Shown piece after piece: positions 45,871 to 57,642 of a stretch of DNA of 64,000 nucleotides. The first letter of the stretch is position 1; each line of letters starts with the position of its first letter. A program made the translations under genes and the position numbers. This DNA is from Plantago major (Eukaryota > Streptophyta > Magnoliopsida > Lamiales > Plantaginaceae). Location of the stretch: contig CM048840.1 in assembly GCA_026545765.1 (NCBI GenBank), positions 56,358,580 to 56,422,579 on the forward strand, given 5' to 3'. Under the pieces are notes generated by a model, which was given only the letters and a program-made list of their open reading frames with translations, searched no databases and was not told the origin of the DNA.

Positions 45871-46482
45871 TCTCTGTGTTACATGACAAAAACTCGTAGG
45901 TGCATGTAAAGTGTCTCGGTTCAAAATGTAAGATGAATATCTCTTGCTGATGAGAACATAGGTTCCTCAACAATCGACGTAAGTAATTGAAAGTACTTCA
46001 ATCAAAACAATAAAAGACTTAAATATTAAATAGGCTTTGTTAAATAGACTTCGGGTCACAACTCGGTAAATAAATAGCGAGTCACAGCTCGATAATCATC
46101 CAAAATAGGAAAGAAATAAAAGTGCGACAACCAGAAAACTAAATGCATAAAAAATAAAAAAAATAAGGCCCTAAAAATTTTGAATTTCAAGTTACCATTA
46201 CCCTACCCCAAACCAAAAATTCTGCTAGTCCCTTAGCATAAAGTAGTAATAAAGAAAGTAATGGTAACAAGAAAACTCCCCTGTTAGGTGTAGTGGCCGC
46301 TCCTTGGTAGATCACCTCGTTTAATCATACTCCGAGACGTAAGAGTCGTCCTCAGGACGCAGCATCTCATGTCTCCTTCGGGATATTCCTCCTCATTAAC
46401 ATAACCATTTAAGTAAATGACCCCGCGTTGTATCTCCTCTTGCTCCATAGGTTCCTGCTCTTCTTGTCCCTGCACTGTTTCT
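45871..46482. other. Element F 3' noncoding region
   Basis: A-rich; I see nothing coding on either strand apart from a short frame shadowing the ORF to the right. Confidence 0.5.
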
Positions 46483-47121
46483 TCAAAGTCCACGTGGTCT
46501 TTTGTTTTTATGAGAAGAGCCAGGTTCTCCATCAGTGAGATCAACAAAGTTAGCTTGCTCTCTTATCGAGCTAATCTTGTCTTCAACAATTTGCTTCTTC
46601 GTCACTGCGAGTACGTGACTTGGTCTACACCCTCCGGTAGTCTTCCTTCCATTATGACTCACCCTTGGTCGGAAAGATGGTTCACCTACTTCGTATGTGT
46701 TGAAGTCACCTTTTCTCTTTCCTCTAAACTCTTCTTCACAGAGAAGATCTCGAGCTCTCCTCAAATCTTCCTCTAACTCCTTCCTAGCTCTAGAGATTGC
46801 TTCATCCTTCTCTTTCCAAATCTTCTCTCTTGTCTCCAAGAACTCCTCCTCCAACTTGGCTAAAGCCTCCTTATGCGGATCTTGAAAACTTTTCTTCTCC
46901 CAACGATACCAACCTTCATGATCCATTATCAAAATCTCATAGTAGGTATGGGGATACTTCTCCTTATTCTTCTTCTCATGATCCTCAAGCTTGTGTGCTT
47001 CTTCAAACTCATGTGATGAACCTTCTTCCCTAGTTTTGCTACTTTCACTACGCTCTAATCTTTTCAAAGCTTCCAAGCTCCTCCTCCTCCTAACTCCACC
47101 TATAGTGATTTTTTTTGCCAT
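46483..47121 (-). CDS. Element F extra ORF, coiled-coil protein
   Basis: An intact 212-codon frame from ATG at 47,121 (MAKKITIGGVRRRRSLEALKRL). It is highly charged and mostly predicted helical: KEALAKLEEEFLETREKIW and ARKELEEDLRRARDLL form a coiled coil near residues 90-135. The tail is Ser/Arg/Lys-rich. No known domain, signal peptide or membrane segment. It lies after integrase and before the 3' LTR, the position of the optional env-like ORF in Athila elements. A G-rich PPT-like tract (47,163-47,174) lies about 45 bp upstream. Its intactness contrasts with the broken pol. Function unknown. Confidence 0.7.
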   Translation of the reverse strand: MAKKITIGGVRRRRSLEALKRLERSESSKTREEGSSHEFEEAHKLEDHEKKNKEKYPHTYYEILIMDHEGWYRWEKKSFQDPHKEALAKLEEEFLETREKIWKEKDEAISRARKELEEDLRRARDLLCEEEFRGKRKGDFNTYEVGEPSFRPRVSHNGRKTTGGCRPSHVLAVTKKQIVEDKISSIREQANFVDLTDGEPGSSHKNKRPRGL

Positions 47122-47989
47122 AGTCCTAATAATGGTGATGAAAACTCAAGAGACTAGTTCACATCTCCCCCCAAACCTAAACGAGCCAAGGCGGAAAGAA
47201 ATAGCATGCTTGAAAAAACTCATAAAGTAATATAATTGTTGAAAATTAAAACATGCATACTAACGGATGAGATTGATAGATTAAGCATAGCATAGTTCAT
47301 CGTTAGAACATGCATACTAGCATTAATGCAAACTTCCGACCTTCCATGCTCAATGCGAATGTAACAAGGAATGCGTTACGTATACATAATAGTAAATCAT
47401 GCGAGTAGAAGTAGTGAGAAGAGTAGAGTTGAAGAATCGTACCTCGAGTTGCCGATGATCTGGAATTCTTGAGAGAAAAAGTAAGTATAATGCTTATTCT
47501 AGAATGCAATGCTTGTGTGCTTGTGAATTTGTGAGTTTAGAGAAGGTCACATAAATAAGCTTAGAGTGCTGACAATTGAAGGAAATTCGAGAAAGAACCT
47601 TCCAAAAACGAGAAACAAGAGAAAGGAAATTTTCCAAAAACCAAAAAAGGCAAAAAAAATCTCGCAGAATCAGTCTTCTGCAGTCACCTAGCGGCCACAG
47701 AAGCACTGACTGTGGTCCCCTACCGGCCGCAGTCAAGGTTCTGTTCCTCGATTTTGTTCGTTCGAAATTTTTTCTCGTTTTCTTATTTTCTTTTGTTTTT
47801 TCATGTTATATTGAAAAAATTTTAAAAAGAAACTTTCTAAGGAAATGAAAACTAATGCAAATAACATACTAATGCGAAAATTTTGAAAAACGTAAAATGC
47901 AAGCTACGTGAAATGCAAAAAGGCGTAATTACTTATAAAACGTTAGGTTGTCTCCCAAAAAGCGCTCGTTTATAGTCGTCGCCCGACTA
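47122..47989. other. Element F spacer upstream of the extra ORF
   Basis: Noncoding; begins (minus sense) just after the integrase C-terminus, which ends near ATTINERFLGDNLT at about 47,940-47,980, a typical plant gypsy pol end. No further gene seen. Confidence 0.6.
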
Positions 47990-49022
47990 TGCCTAGATCT
48001 TCGGTAGGTCCAACCTGTACATCTCCGTCTGGGTGGCGTGTTGTTGATCTCCAGAGATGTAGGGTTTAACCCTGTGCCCGTTCACCTTGAAAATCCCCTT
48101 CGTCTTGTAGTCTAGCAGCTGGACCATTCCATATGGATATACTTTGTTGACTTTCTATGGTCCCTTCCATTTGTTCCTCATCTTACCTGGAAACCACTTT
48201 AGACAAGAGTCGCAAAGCAACACTTCCTGTCCTTCCTCGATCTGCTTGTTTCTGATGTGCTTGTCATGGTAAGCCTTCGTCTTCTCCTTGTATATCTTCG
48301 AGTTGGCGTAGGCCTGATTCCGGATTTCAGTCAGCTCGTTGAGATCCAGTAATCTCTTCTTCCTGCTTGCATCCAGATCGCTGTTCAGAGTCTTGATGGC
48401 CCACTATGCCATGTGCTCCACTTCAAAAGGTAAGTGGCATTTCTTCCCGTATACAATCCTGTATGGGCTTGCTCCTAGCACTGTTTTATATGTTGTTCAA
48501 TATGCCCATAAAGCGTTCGGCAAGGCATGAGACCAATCCTTCCTGCTCGGCTTAACCACTCTCTCCAATATAGCCTTGATCTGCATGTTGCTCACCTCCA
48601 CTTGCCCCAGATGTTTGCGGATGATATGGAGTTGCTACCCTATGCCTGATGTGAAACTTGCGCATACAGTCCGCGAATAGCTTCTTGCAGAAATGCGTAC
48701 CTCCATCGCTGATGATCGTCTTCGGTGTTCCATATCTGGAAAATATGCTCTGCTTGAGGAACTTCAGCACCACCAGTGCGTCGTTAGTCCGTGTGGCTTG
48801 TGCCTCCACCCACTTCAAGACATAGTCGAACGCAACCAGTATGTATTCATTTCCATCTAATTTTGGGAAAGGTCCCATGAAGTCTATACCCCAGACGTCG
48901 AAGATCTCTGCCACTAGTTTGGTAGTCATAGGCATCTTGTCCCTTTTAGTGATGTTCCCAGCTCTCTGACACCTGTCACAATTCTTGTAGAAGGTCGCTG
49001 TGTCCTTGAAGATAGTCTCCAA
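47990..49022 (-). pseudogene. pol: Element F integrase
   Basis: [17 protein letters not shown] is the zinc-domain end; [11 protein letters not shown] and [10 protein letters not shown] supply the two catalytic Asp blocks. At YHPQTSG a one-base insertion in a G-run (about 48,607) shifts the frame, so the catalytic Glu is out of frame. The C-terminal half continues in other frames (SPYRIVYGKKCHLP, HDKHIRNKQIEEGQ, LCDSCLKWFPGKM). Athila-type by sequence style. Confidence 0.88.
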
Positions 49023-49232
49023 GTAGAATCCAGATTGAAGGACCTTGTGGGCGGTTTTATTTGGCCCATAATGCTCTCCACACTCAAATTCGTTACAGTG
49101 CCTTAGTATGCTCTCCTGCTCGTGCTACGGAACACATCTCCTGTAGACCATATCTACTCCTTCCTTGAACAAATGCGGCGGATCCCAGATGAAACCATTG
49201 CTCTTTGTTATTAGAGCAATCTTCTCGGTTAG

Positions 49233-50618
49233 TTAATCCTTCTTCAGCACTCCAATTGTGAGAAAATTCTCAATATCTGCATACCATGGCTCCTTCTCAA
49301 CACTGAAGACCTGCTCTCGTGGAAAATCATCATCAATTTCTTCTTCTTCATCAGGCGCTGTGATTCTGGAGAGGTGATATCCTATACTGTTCTCTTTCCC
49401 TGGCCTGTCCACTATCTTGTAGTCAAACTGCTGCAACAGAAGTACCCATCAGATGAGTCGTGGTTTTGCATCCGTCTTCACTATCAGATGTCTCAGTGCG
49501 GCGTGATCACTGTGGATGATAACCTGATACCCCAAAATGTAACTCCGGAACTTCTTCAGGGCAAATACGACTGCCAGGAATTCCTTCTATGTGGTGTAGT
49601 AGTTCTTCTGCGCGTCATTCATAGATTTGCTGGCGTAGTAGATTGCTCTGAATTGCTTGTCCACTTTCTGTCCTAATACAGCTCCAATAGTAAAGTCCGG
49701 TGCGTCACACATTATCTCGAATGGGATCTCCCAGTTGGGTGCTGTCATAATCGGAGAGGTCACCAGCTTCTCTTTCAGGCTGCTCCATGCTTTCATACAA
49801 TCTTCGTCGAAATCAAACTTGATGTCCTTCCTCAGTAGATTGTTGAGAGGTTTAGCTTCCACTGATAAGTCTATGATAAATGTCCTGTGAAAGTTGATGT
49901 GCCCCAAGAAGGATTGAAGCTCCTTGACGTTGGTTGGCGGCGGCAGCTTCAATATCGTCTCCACCTTTGCTTCGTCCACTCTAATCCCTTCATTCGAAAT
50001 AATATGTCCTTGCACTATTACTTCCTTGACCATAAAAGTACTCTTCTCCCAGCTCAGAGTTAGATTGCACTCAATGCAGCTTCCCAGAACCAATGATAAC
50101 TTCTGAAGGCAGTCTTCGAACGAGTTTCCAAACACTAAGAATTCATCCATGAATACTTCTATAAACTTCCCCACCATGTCGTTGAATATAGATAGCATGC
50201 ATCTCTGGAATGTAGCTGGCGTGTTGCATAGTCCAAACGGCATCCTCCTGTATGCAAACGTTCCAATGGGGCAGGTAAAAGTAGTCATCTCCTGGTCTTC
50301 AGGTGCGATGAGGATTTGGAAAAATCCAGATAGCCCATCCAAGAAACAGTAATACTCGTGCCCTGTCAAACTGTCCAGCATCGTATCTATAAATGGTAGG
50401 GGGAAGTGGTCCTTCCTTATAGCTGCGATCAGTCTTCTGTAGTCGATACACATCCTCCATCCTGTAGCAATCCTTGTAGCGATGTTGTCCTTTACCATTA
50501 TTCCTGACTTCTTAGGAACAATGTGTATCGGACTCACCCAGTTACTGCTCTCAATAGGGCAGATCAGCCCGTTATTCAGTATCTTGTAGATCTCCTTCTT
50601 CACCACTTCCATCACCAC
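49233..50618 (-). pseudogene. pol: Element F reverse transcriptase and RNase H
   Basis: RT motifs of the Ty3/gypsy Athila type: ILNNGLICPIESSNWVSPIHIVPKK, TGWRMCIDYRRL, RKDHFPLPFID, FLDGLSGFFQI, RRMPFGLCNTPATFQRCM, then FMDEFLVFGNSF, where FMDD is expected: the second catalytic Asp is Glu. The connection AKVETILKLPPPTNVKELQSFLGHINFHRTFI and RNase H start FEIMCDAPDFTIGAVLGQ and YYASKSMNDAQKNYYTT follow. A stop near 49,587 separates the RNase H end (FDYKIVDRPGKENS, 49,233-49,436). Confidence 0.92.
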
Positions 50619-51190
50619 CGTTGTCTCCTCTGAGGTTGCCTTACTGGCTTAGCTCCTTCCTCCAGCATAATAGTACGCATACACCTTACGGGGCTGATCC
50701 CCTTCATGTTGGTTATATCCCATCATGTTGCTTCCTTATACTTCTTCAGAACATCTACTAACTTCTCTTCTTGATCCTCAGTCAGAGATGAAGATATAAT
50801 GACAGGAAAGAACTCGTCGTCAGATAAGAAAACGTACTTGCGGTCTGCTGGTTGTGGTTTGAGTTCCGGTTTTGACCGTAGCACCTCCTCGAATCCAAAT
50901 GATGGCGGCTCGTCCTTCTCCTGATTTTCCATTGCCTCCACAACATACAGATGCTCTATCCTCTCATACTTCTCTGTGTCGAAGTCTTCTTCGTCCTCCT
51001 CTATCAGATCTAGCATTAGATATCCAAACTCGCCTTCGTCCCCAAGGTGGAAATCATCTGCGCTTTCCCAATATCCTCATTCTATCCACTTTCCTTGTTC
51101 CAGGAGTTCACCCTTAGAGTTGAAACGCTTGTTCTACCCTTCTACGATCAATGAATAGGTCTTCTCCCCCGTGTCGACTACGGCTTCCAT

Positions 51191-51547
51191 CTAATGTAAG
51201 GCTGGTCGTCCGATAAGTGTTTTAGATCTGATAGCACTTCCTTCCATATCCATCACCAGGAAGTCTAATCTCATCCTTATACCTCCGATCTCCACAGATA
51301 AACCTCCGATTTCTCCAGCACACTTCTTCGTCGAGTTGTCGGCCAGTTGGACATTAGTTCCACACGGTTCTATCTCGTCTTCTATACCTAGATCCATTAC
51401 TTTAGCCAATGACATCAAATTCACGCTGGCTCCCAGGTCGATCATGCAGTTTACCTTCTTGCCCTTCACTCCAATCACCACACTGATCTTTCCCAGATAT
51501 CCTATTCCTGTACTGATGATATCTGATCCTTCTCTCCACCACTCCAA
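51191..51547 (-). pseudogene. pol: Element F protease
   Basis: Retropepsin with VNCMIDLGASVNLMSL (Athila proteases typically have LDLGAS), VQLADNSTKKCAGEI and IRMRLDFLVMD...KTLIGRPAL. A stop follows; the linker to RT lies at 50,723-51,016 in another frame. Confidence 0.9.
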
Positions 51548-52794
51548 CGTAGGCTTTCTTCCGGTTATGGAAGTCCCTTATAGCTGCCATGTAGTCAGAT
51601 GGGTACAAAGTAAATAGATCTGGAACTGGTATTGGAATAGATTGGTTCTCCAAGTTTCCTTTAGCCTTCATCTTCACAGCCTTCTTCACATCATTTGTGA
51701 GCCTTCCTAGAAATGGTAAGTGTTTAAGGCAAACTATTCCTCCATGTTCTGCCCGGACGTATCCTCTCACCATCAGGTCGTCGTCATATCTCCCTCTCCT
51801 GGCTGCTAACATTGCTTCCTTGCTTCTTTCTCAGGCTTCTCACCTTCACCTCCTTCGCCTTCTTCTTCTACATCCACTATCTCAGCATCCTTCCTCTTCC
51901 TGGCTCTTTCCTCACTTCTAGGAATAGAATCCGGGGTTGTTATCCCACTCATAGTAGTGATAGCCCCAATGCTCTCCACCTGCTGCTCCTTAACTTCCTC
52001 CACCTTGTCATCCAACTCCCTTACTGTATACTGCATTTCGACCAGATCTTCCTTAACTGGATCGACTTCACCACTTAGTCTTCCTATTGCTTCCTCAGTT
52101 GAGGCGGCATTCTCCGTAAACAGCTGCACCAAGTAGTGGGTTTCCTTGCTCCCTTTCTCTAGTTCCTCCAGCACTACTTTTCCTCTCTGGTTATGATGTT
52201 CCATGAGGGTCTTGATCTCGTCCACCAAGCCCTTCTTAGTAGTTACCATGCTGTCGACCACCTGTTCGCTGCTGGTCTTGGAAGCTTCGTCCTTTCCTTC
52301 GATGCTCAGCTCAATAGGTTTCCCTTCTGGTACTTCTTTGCTTACTTCCTTTAATATGCTTCTCTTATCCACTCAGGAGTTTCTATTCTCTATCCCATAG
52401 CCCATTGCGCTTCTTCCTCAACTGCGGCTATCATCCTTACTTCCTCCATGGACTTCATCCTATTGAAAATTGCATTCTCCTTCAGCTGCTCACTCCTGTA
52501 CCTTGAATTCTCAACAACACTTGCGCAAGCCTCCAGTACTTGCTTAGCAGAACTCCCCATAAATGATCCCTTTAGAGGTACGTCTATAAGGTCTCTGAAC
52601 TCCTCTCTGACTCCTAGGTAGAAATACTCACAGAGCTGTCGTGCAGTAAACTGATGTTGGGGACAGTTGTACTGCTTCTCTTCAAACCTCTCCCATGCGT
52701 CGTGAAAAGATTCCTTCTGTTTCTGAGCGAAGTTTGAAATCATTATCCTCTCTCTCATAACCCTTGCTAGCCCTAGAAACCTCTTCAAGAACAT
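51548..52794 (-). pseudogene. gag: Element F Gag (retrotrans_gag) and tail
   Basis: 52,794-52,390 encodes MRERIMISNFAQKQKESFHDAWERFEEKQYNCPQHQF split by normal Gag residues such as LCEYFYLGV, the retrotrans_gag core of Athila elements. After frame breaks a helical, charged segment (52,372-51,806) and a segment with KHLPFLGRLTNDVKKAV and FTLYPSDYMAAIRDFHNRK (51,812-51,402) lead into the protease. The Gag N-terminus is cut off at 52,845 by element C. Confidence 0.82.
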
Positions 52795-52845
52795 ACTCCT
52801 ATGCTCTTCCCATTCGCTGACTTCTTCGTTGATCGAATCTGAGAT

Positions 52846-53662
52846 TGTATGGATCGGGACTTAGTACCAAATACATATTTTGTAAACACGTATTGTAGCA
52901 ATACTCAAAACCAATATCTGAAAACTATCTTAGGGTCAATAGCGGAATGTAAAGAACATAAGACACAAATAATTCTAGCAGATTATAAATAATCTGCCGA
53001 GCCAAAGGCGAAATATCCACTATAAAATATAAGGGATTTACAAAAAGATATCTAGACAATTATCATATGATCTAGAATATCAAACAACTAAGCAACCTGA
53101 ATCGGGCCACCAATTCGATGCTAGATCTCTCACACCAAAAGAGAGAGACGACTAATTAAAAGCTTAGTAAAAGAGATGCAAACAAGCTGCTAGGGAATAT
53201 CTATCTTACGCGTAAAAGCTTGTTATATATCTATGAACCAATCGACTAGTATATATAGTTGTGAATATAAATCCAACTAGTATAATAGATCTATCTTGAT
53301 TAGAAGTATTGATTAGGTCGAATCACCATATTCTTCTCCTTGTTCTTCTCAATCTTCCATACATAGAATCCTTGTAGAATACAATTGGAATCCTTCTTCG
53401 AGAAGTAGAAATCCTTCTTCGATTAGGATTCTTATTCCTTTCCTTCTTCAATGTCTTCTAGCATTCGAACTCCAAGAGATCTTCTCCATAAGACATCGAA
53501 ACCCGTTAAACCTGTTAATACTAAACTAAAAACATGGAACTATATTAAAGTGAAGTAATGCAAAATCTATAAATAGAAAGTTTAGCGACAGACAACTAAT
53601 ATTGTGACAATACTAAACCAAGTTAGTACTGTACCAATATTCAGCTAAAGTCTACATTTTCA
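52846..53662 (-). repeat. Element C 3' LTR
   Basis: Right edge ...CTACATTTTCA adjoins a PPT (minus GCAAAAAGGGGGAGAA). Left edge probably TGTATGGATCGGGAC, by similarity to the element B LTR end; exact left base uncertain. TATA-like ATATATAC (minus) near 53,250. Confidence 0.75.
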
Positions 53663-54932
53663 TTCTCCCCCTTTTTGCATTCCTTCACAATACCTATCCT
53701 GCAGAACAATCAGAACACTCTATACAAAACATAATGAGTATTTACTCCCCCTGAATCAGGAAACAAAGAAGATAATACTAAGTACTCAAAGTCAAAACAA
53801 AACAAGTTAGACAAAACTAAGAGAGCCATACAAAATTATCAAAGGTTAAATCCACAAGAATTTGTTCAGAAAAACAAAACAACAGCAGGCCGACAACAGG
53901 TTGAAACTTGTTCAATCTTCTCCCCCTTATTGTAAGGATAGCAAAAAGACACATCCAAAACATCGAAAGGACAAATAAGGCTGTTATGATCAAACCTGAA
54001 GCTGAAACATCAAAACAAACCAGGCACAAAGTGAGAATTGTCAATAATAACATCATGAGAGGAAAGTTAGACAATAAAAAGTCAGACAGAGTGAAATAAC
54101 TTGAATTTAAGAAATAATTCCGTGACACGGTACAAGAAGTCACAAAACACGTTCCTCCCATCGGTAATCACCAGAGATCTGACTAGTTAGCTCCCCCTCA
54201 ATTAAAGGGCCAAAATAAGATGCAGTGCAAACAGGTAAATGCATCTAGACTCAAACCCTATATGAAATGAATAATTACCACCAAAGTATGATGTTGTCAG
54301 AACATCTAGGTCAAAAACTCTCAAAAAACTCCACTTCTCCGGAAGGTTTTATTAAACTCTAAAAGAGACACACAGTGCATGCAACAAAAATCTGGCTCAA
54401 AATAGAACATAATGCAAATTGAATGCAGGCAACCGAAGTTCCATACAGCCCAACCACAAACCAGAGCATATTGTGGCAACATAGATAAGTACAAAGAATT
54501 TGCATATAGATAGCCTGAACTCCATGTATCCCAGTTACTAAAGTACTCATTGCTATGAGACTTAAGCAAAATAACCTCAAACTAGTGATGTCAATGGATG
54601 AAGGTAGCCGGAACTCCACACACCCCAGATTCAACAAAAGCTATTTTTGGTTACAAATAGTCTACCACAAAAAAATACATAATGAAGACACTGAATGAGG
54701 GCAGTCAGGAACTCCACACACCACAGATCAACACTAGTTTAAAAGAGCCTACAACACAGCACTTGGTTGAACAAGAAGAGTCTTTATTTCTTCCATCAAG
54801 CATTTTGAAAAAGAGAGCCCCTAACATTTTCATTAACTCACAACTAAAGGTAGTAATTAAAGGAAGATAGAAGAAGCAAAGAAGAAAAACATATAAACAA
54901 CCTAATGCAGACTTAAATACTACATGCAATCT
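53663..54932 (-). repeat. Element C 3' UTR with PPT array and repeated units
   Basis: CTCCCCCTT-type tracts at about 53,665, 53,748, 53,922 and 54,189 (G-rich on the minus strand). Further right, an 83-97-bp degenerate unit containing 'ggaactccacacaccccagattcaac' occurs four times (near 54,434, 54,517, 54,612, 54,709). No gene. Confidence 0.75.
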
Positions 54933-55484
54933 TCAGTGTATACCAGTGGTATTATGCAACACCTGTACAGGCATATTCAGACAATACACATACCAAGAGG
55001 CATATTCAGACAATACACATACACCTGTACAGTAATATTCAATATGCTCTATGTTTATCTCACCATCGTCAACTAGTTCTCTCAAGAAATCATGCCTTAT
55101 GTCTATATGCTTTGTTCTAGAATGCTGGACATGATATTTGGAAATATTAATAGCACTCAAATTGTCACAAAACATGAAGAGAGTATTGCTAGTCAGACCA
55201 TAATCATGCAACATATGTTTCATCCACACAAGTTGAGTCACACAACTACCCGCAGCAATATACTTAGATTCTTCTGTGGAAAGAGAAACATAGTTTTGTT
55301 TCTTGCTGTACCTTGACACCAGATTATTACCTAAATAGAAGCATCCACCACTAGTAGACTTTCTATCGTCTAAATTACTTGCCCAATCAGAATCACTGAA
55401 ACCCACAAAGTTGGAGTTGGTATCACGAGAATACCAAATACCATAGTTTGAAGTTCCAGCAACATACTTCAAGATCTTCTTCAC
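54933..55484 (-). pseudogene. pol: Element C RNase H
   Basis: VGFSDSDWASNLDDRKSTSGGCFYLG with normal spacing, SRYSKKQNYVSLST, SGSCVTQLVW-like AAGSCVTQLVWMKHML, CDNLSAINI and RTKHIDIRHDF are all present. The reading then runs into a local 38-bp tandem duplication (54,948-55,025) and loses the usual ADIFTKPL end. Confidence 0.9.
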
Positions 55485-55595
55485 AGCCTCTAAGTGAGAA
55501 GTTCATGGGTCAGCTTGATGCCTGGCACATACACAAACAGCATACATGATATCAGGACGGTTGCAGAAAGGTACAACAAACTACCTATCATGGAC

Positions 55596-56526
55596 CTATA
55601 TGTGTTGTCTCAACACTTTCATCGGTTCAGTTGCATTCTTAGATAGCTTAGTAGTTTCAGACATGGGTGTTTTACTGGGTCTAGAACCTTCAAGTCCAAA
55701 CTTTTTAACAACATTACGAGCATACTTCTCTTGAGATAGAATTAAGCCATCTTCTTGTTGCTTAACCCGTAATCCTAAGAAAAAGGTTAGTTCACCCATC
55801 ATGCTCATTTAAAACATCCCAGTCAAGGTACCTACAAACTTGTCTAACATTGATTGATCAGTAGAACCAAACACAATATCATCAACATATATTTTTGCAA
55901 TACATATATCCTTATTTTGTCTCAGGATAAAAAAGTGTTCGATCACCTTCACCTCTTGTGAAACCAAAGTGTGACAGAAATTCTGTTACACGATCATACC
56001 AAGCTCTAGGAGCTTGTTTCAAACCATACAAAGCTTTACGTAACTTGTACACATAATTTGGATGATGTGGATATTCAAATCCCTTTGGTTGTTAAACAAA
56101 AGCTTCCTTATCTATGTACCCATTGAAAAATGCTTCCTTGACATCCATTTGAAAAAGTTTAATCTTTAAGACACAAGCTATAGCAAGAAGTAATCTGATT
56201 GACTCAATACGAGCTACAGGTGCAAAGGTTTCATCAAAATCAATTCCCTCTACTTGTGTAAAGCCTTGAGCAACTAAGCGAGCTTTGTTCCTGACAATAA
56301 CTCCGTTTTCATCACTCTTATTCTTAAAAATCCACTTAGTTCCTATAACATTGCTATTAGCAGGTCTAGGGACCAAGGTCCAAACATTGTTTTTTGAAAA
56401 CTGAGCTAGTTCTTCTTGCATAGCATCGATCCAAAAGTTGTCCTTACGGGCTGCATTTTCATTCTTGGGTTCAATAGATGAGAGAAAACAGGAGATATGT
56501 ACCTTGATGTCTGTGGTAGAGTTCAT
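55596..56526 (-). pseudogene. pol: Element C reverse transcriptase
   Basis: WTLVPRPANSNVIGTKWIFKNK, RNKARLVAQGFTQ, DFDETFAPVARIESIRLL, FQMDVKEAFFNGYI (motif A), a stop at about 56,092, then IYVDDIVFGS near 55,870-55,900 (motif C intact, other frame) and MMGELTFFLGLRVKQ...KTPMSE. Several frame breaks. Confidence 0.9.
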
Positions 56527-57642
56527 TGGTAATCAACCCTTGGTTTGCGTCTTGTGTGAACACCTTCAGACAGTTCACAAATCACTTGTGTTGATGGATG
56601 ATCTCTTCGTATTCTAACTGGTGGATCCCTATTTACTTCATCCAGTCCATGTTCAACATGACTTTCTTCAGCTACTGGTTCTGGTGAGTTTTCACGAGCT
56701 GGTATTGGGTCAACATTCTGTGCATCTCGACATCCAGATGTTGCACCTATATCTATCACAATGTGTTCAGTAGATGTTGTGTTAAGTACAATAGGTATTG
56801 TCACAACATCCTGTTCCTGAGAAGTAGTCTTGTCACCTGCATCATATTTAGAAATACCAGTTCCATCCCCTCGAGGAAGATTATCAAACACTAAATTTAC
56901 AGATTGCTGGATAACATTACGCTTACGAGTAAACACCCTATATGCATGACTATTCAAGGAATACCCCAAAAATATGGCCTTTTCACTATTAGAATCAAAC
57001 TTTCCTAGGTAGTCACGATCATTAAGCACATAACAAGTACATCCAAAAATATGAAAGTGTTCCAAATTGGGTTTCTTGTTTTTCAGAAACTCTGTTGATG
57101 ATATGACAAGCTGTGTTCAATGCTTCAGCCCACAATCTTTTAGAGAAATTCATTGAGTGCAACATCACTTGAGCCATCTCTTGAAGAGTGCGATTCTTCC
57201 TCTCTGCAATGCCATTCTGTTGAGGAGTTTTAGGAGCGGAGAACTCATGTGATATATACCCTGTAATTCACAAAAGCTAGAAAAGTGTCAATTTTCAAAC
57301 TCTCTTCCATGGTCAGACCTAATACAGAAAACAGTGTCCCCATATAGGTTCCTAATACTAGCATGCAATGTTTTGAAAGAATCAAAAGTATCAGACATTT
57401 CCTTAAGAAATTTAACCCATGTATATCTAGAAAAGTCATCAACAATCACAAAAACATACTTCTTTCCTCCTAGACTACTTACTTCAATAGGACCCATAAG
57501 ATCCATATGTAGTACTTGAAAGCACGTATTAGTTCCAACATATTGACCATCATGTGACACAGGAGCATGAGAGACTCTAGTTTGTTTACCTTTCAAACAA
57601 TCTTCACAAACTATTTTACCTGGATTAGACAACTTGGGAATA
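56527..57642 (-). pseudogene. pol: Element C integrase, truncated by element E
   Basis: CEDCLKGKQTRVSHAP (end of the zinc region), VLHMDLMGPIE, VDDFSRYTWVKFL and CIRSDHGREFEN give the core; then a stop near 57,290, NSFSA/AERKNRTL-like sequence in another frame, and FGCTCYVLNDRD...FLGYSLNSHAYRVF. Element E interrupts the zinc-binding region at 57,642. Confidence 0.9.

Larger units (their letters stand above)
52846..57642 (-). mobile_element. Element C: Ty1/copia element, 3' part in window
   Basis: Inserted in element F gag. The 3' LTR is about 52,846-53,662, then a PPT array, RNase H, RT and integrase in minus orientation. It is cut at 57,642 by element E; protease, gag and 5' LTR must lie right of the window. 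Related to element B (LTR start TGAAAATG, RNase H motifs). Confidence 0.85.
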
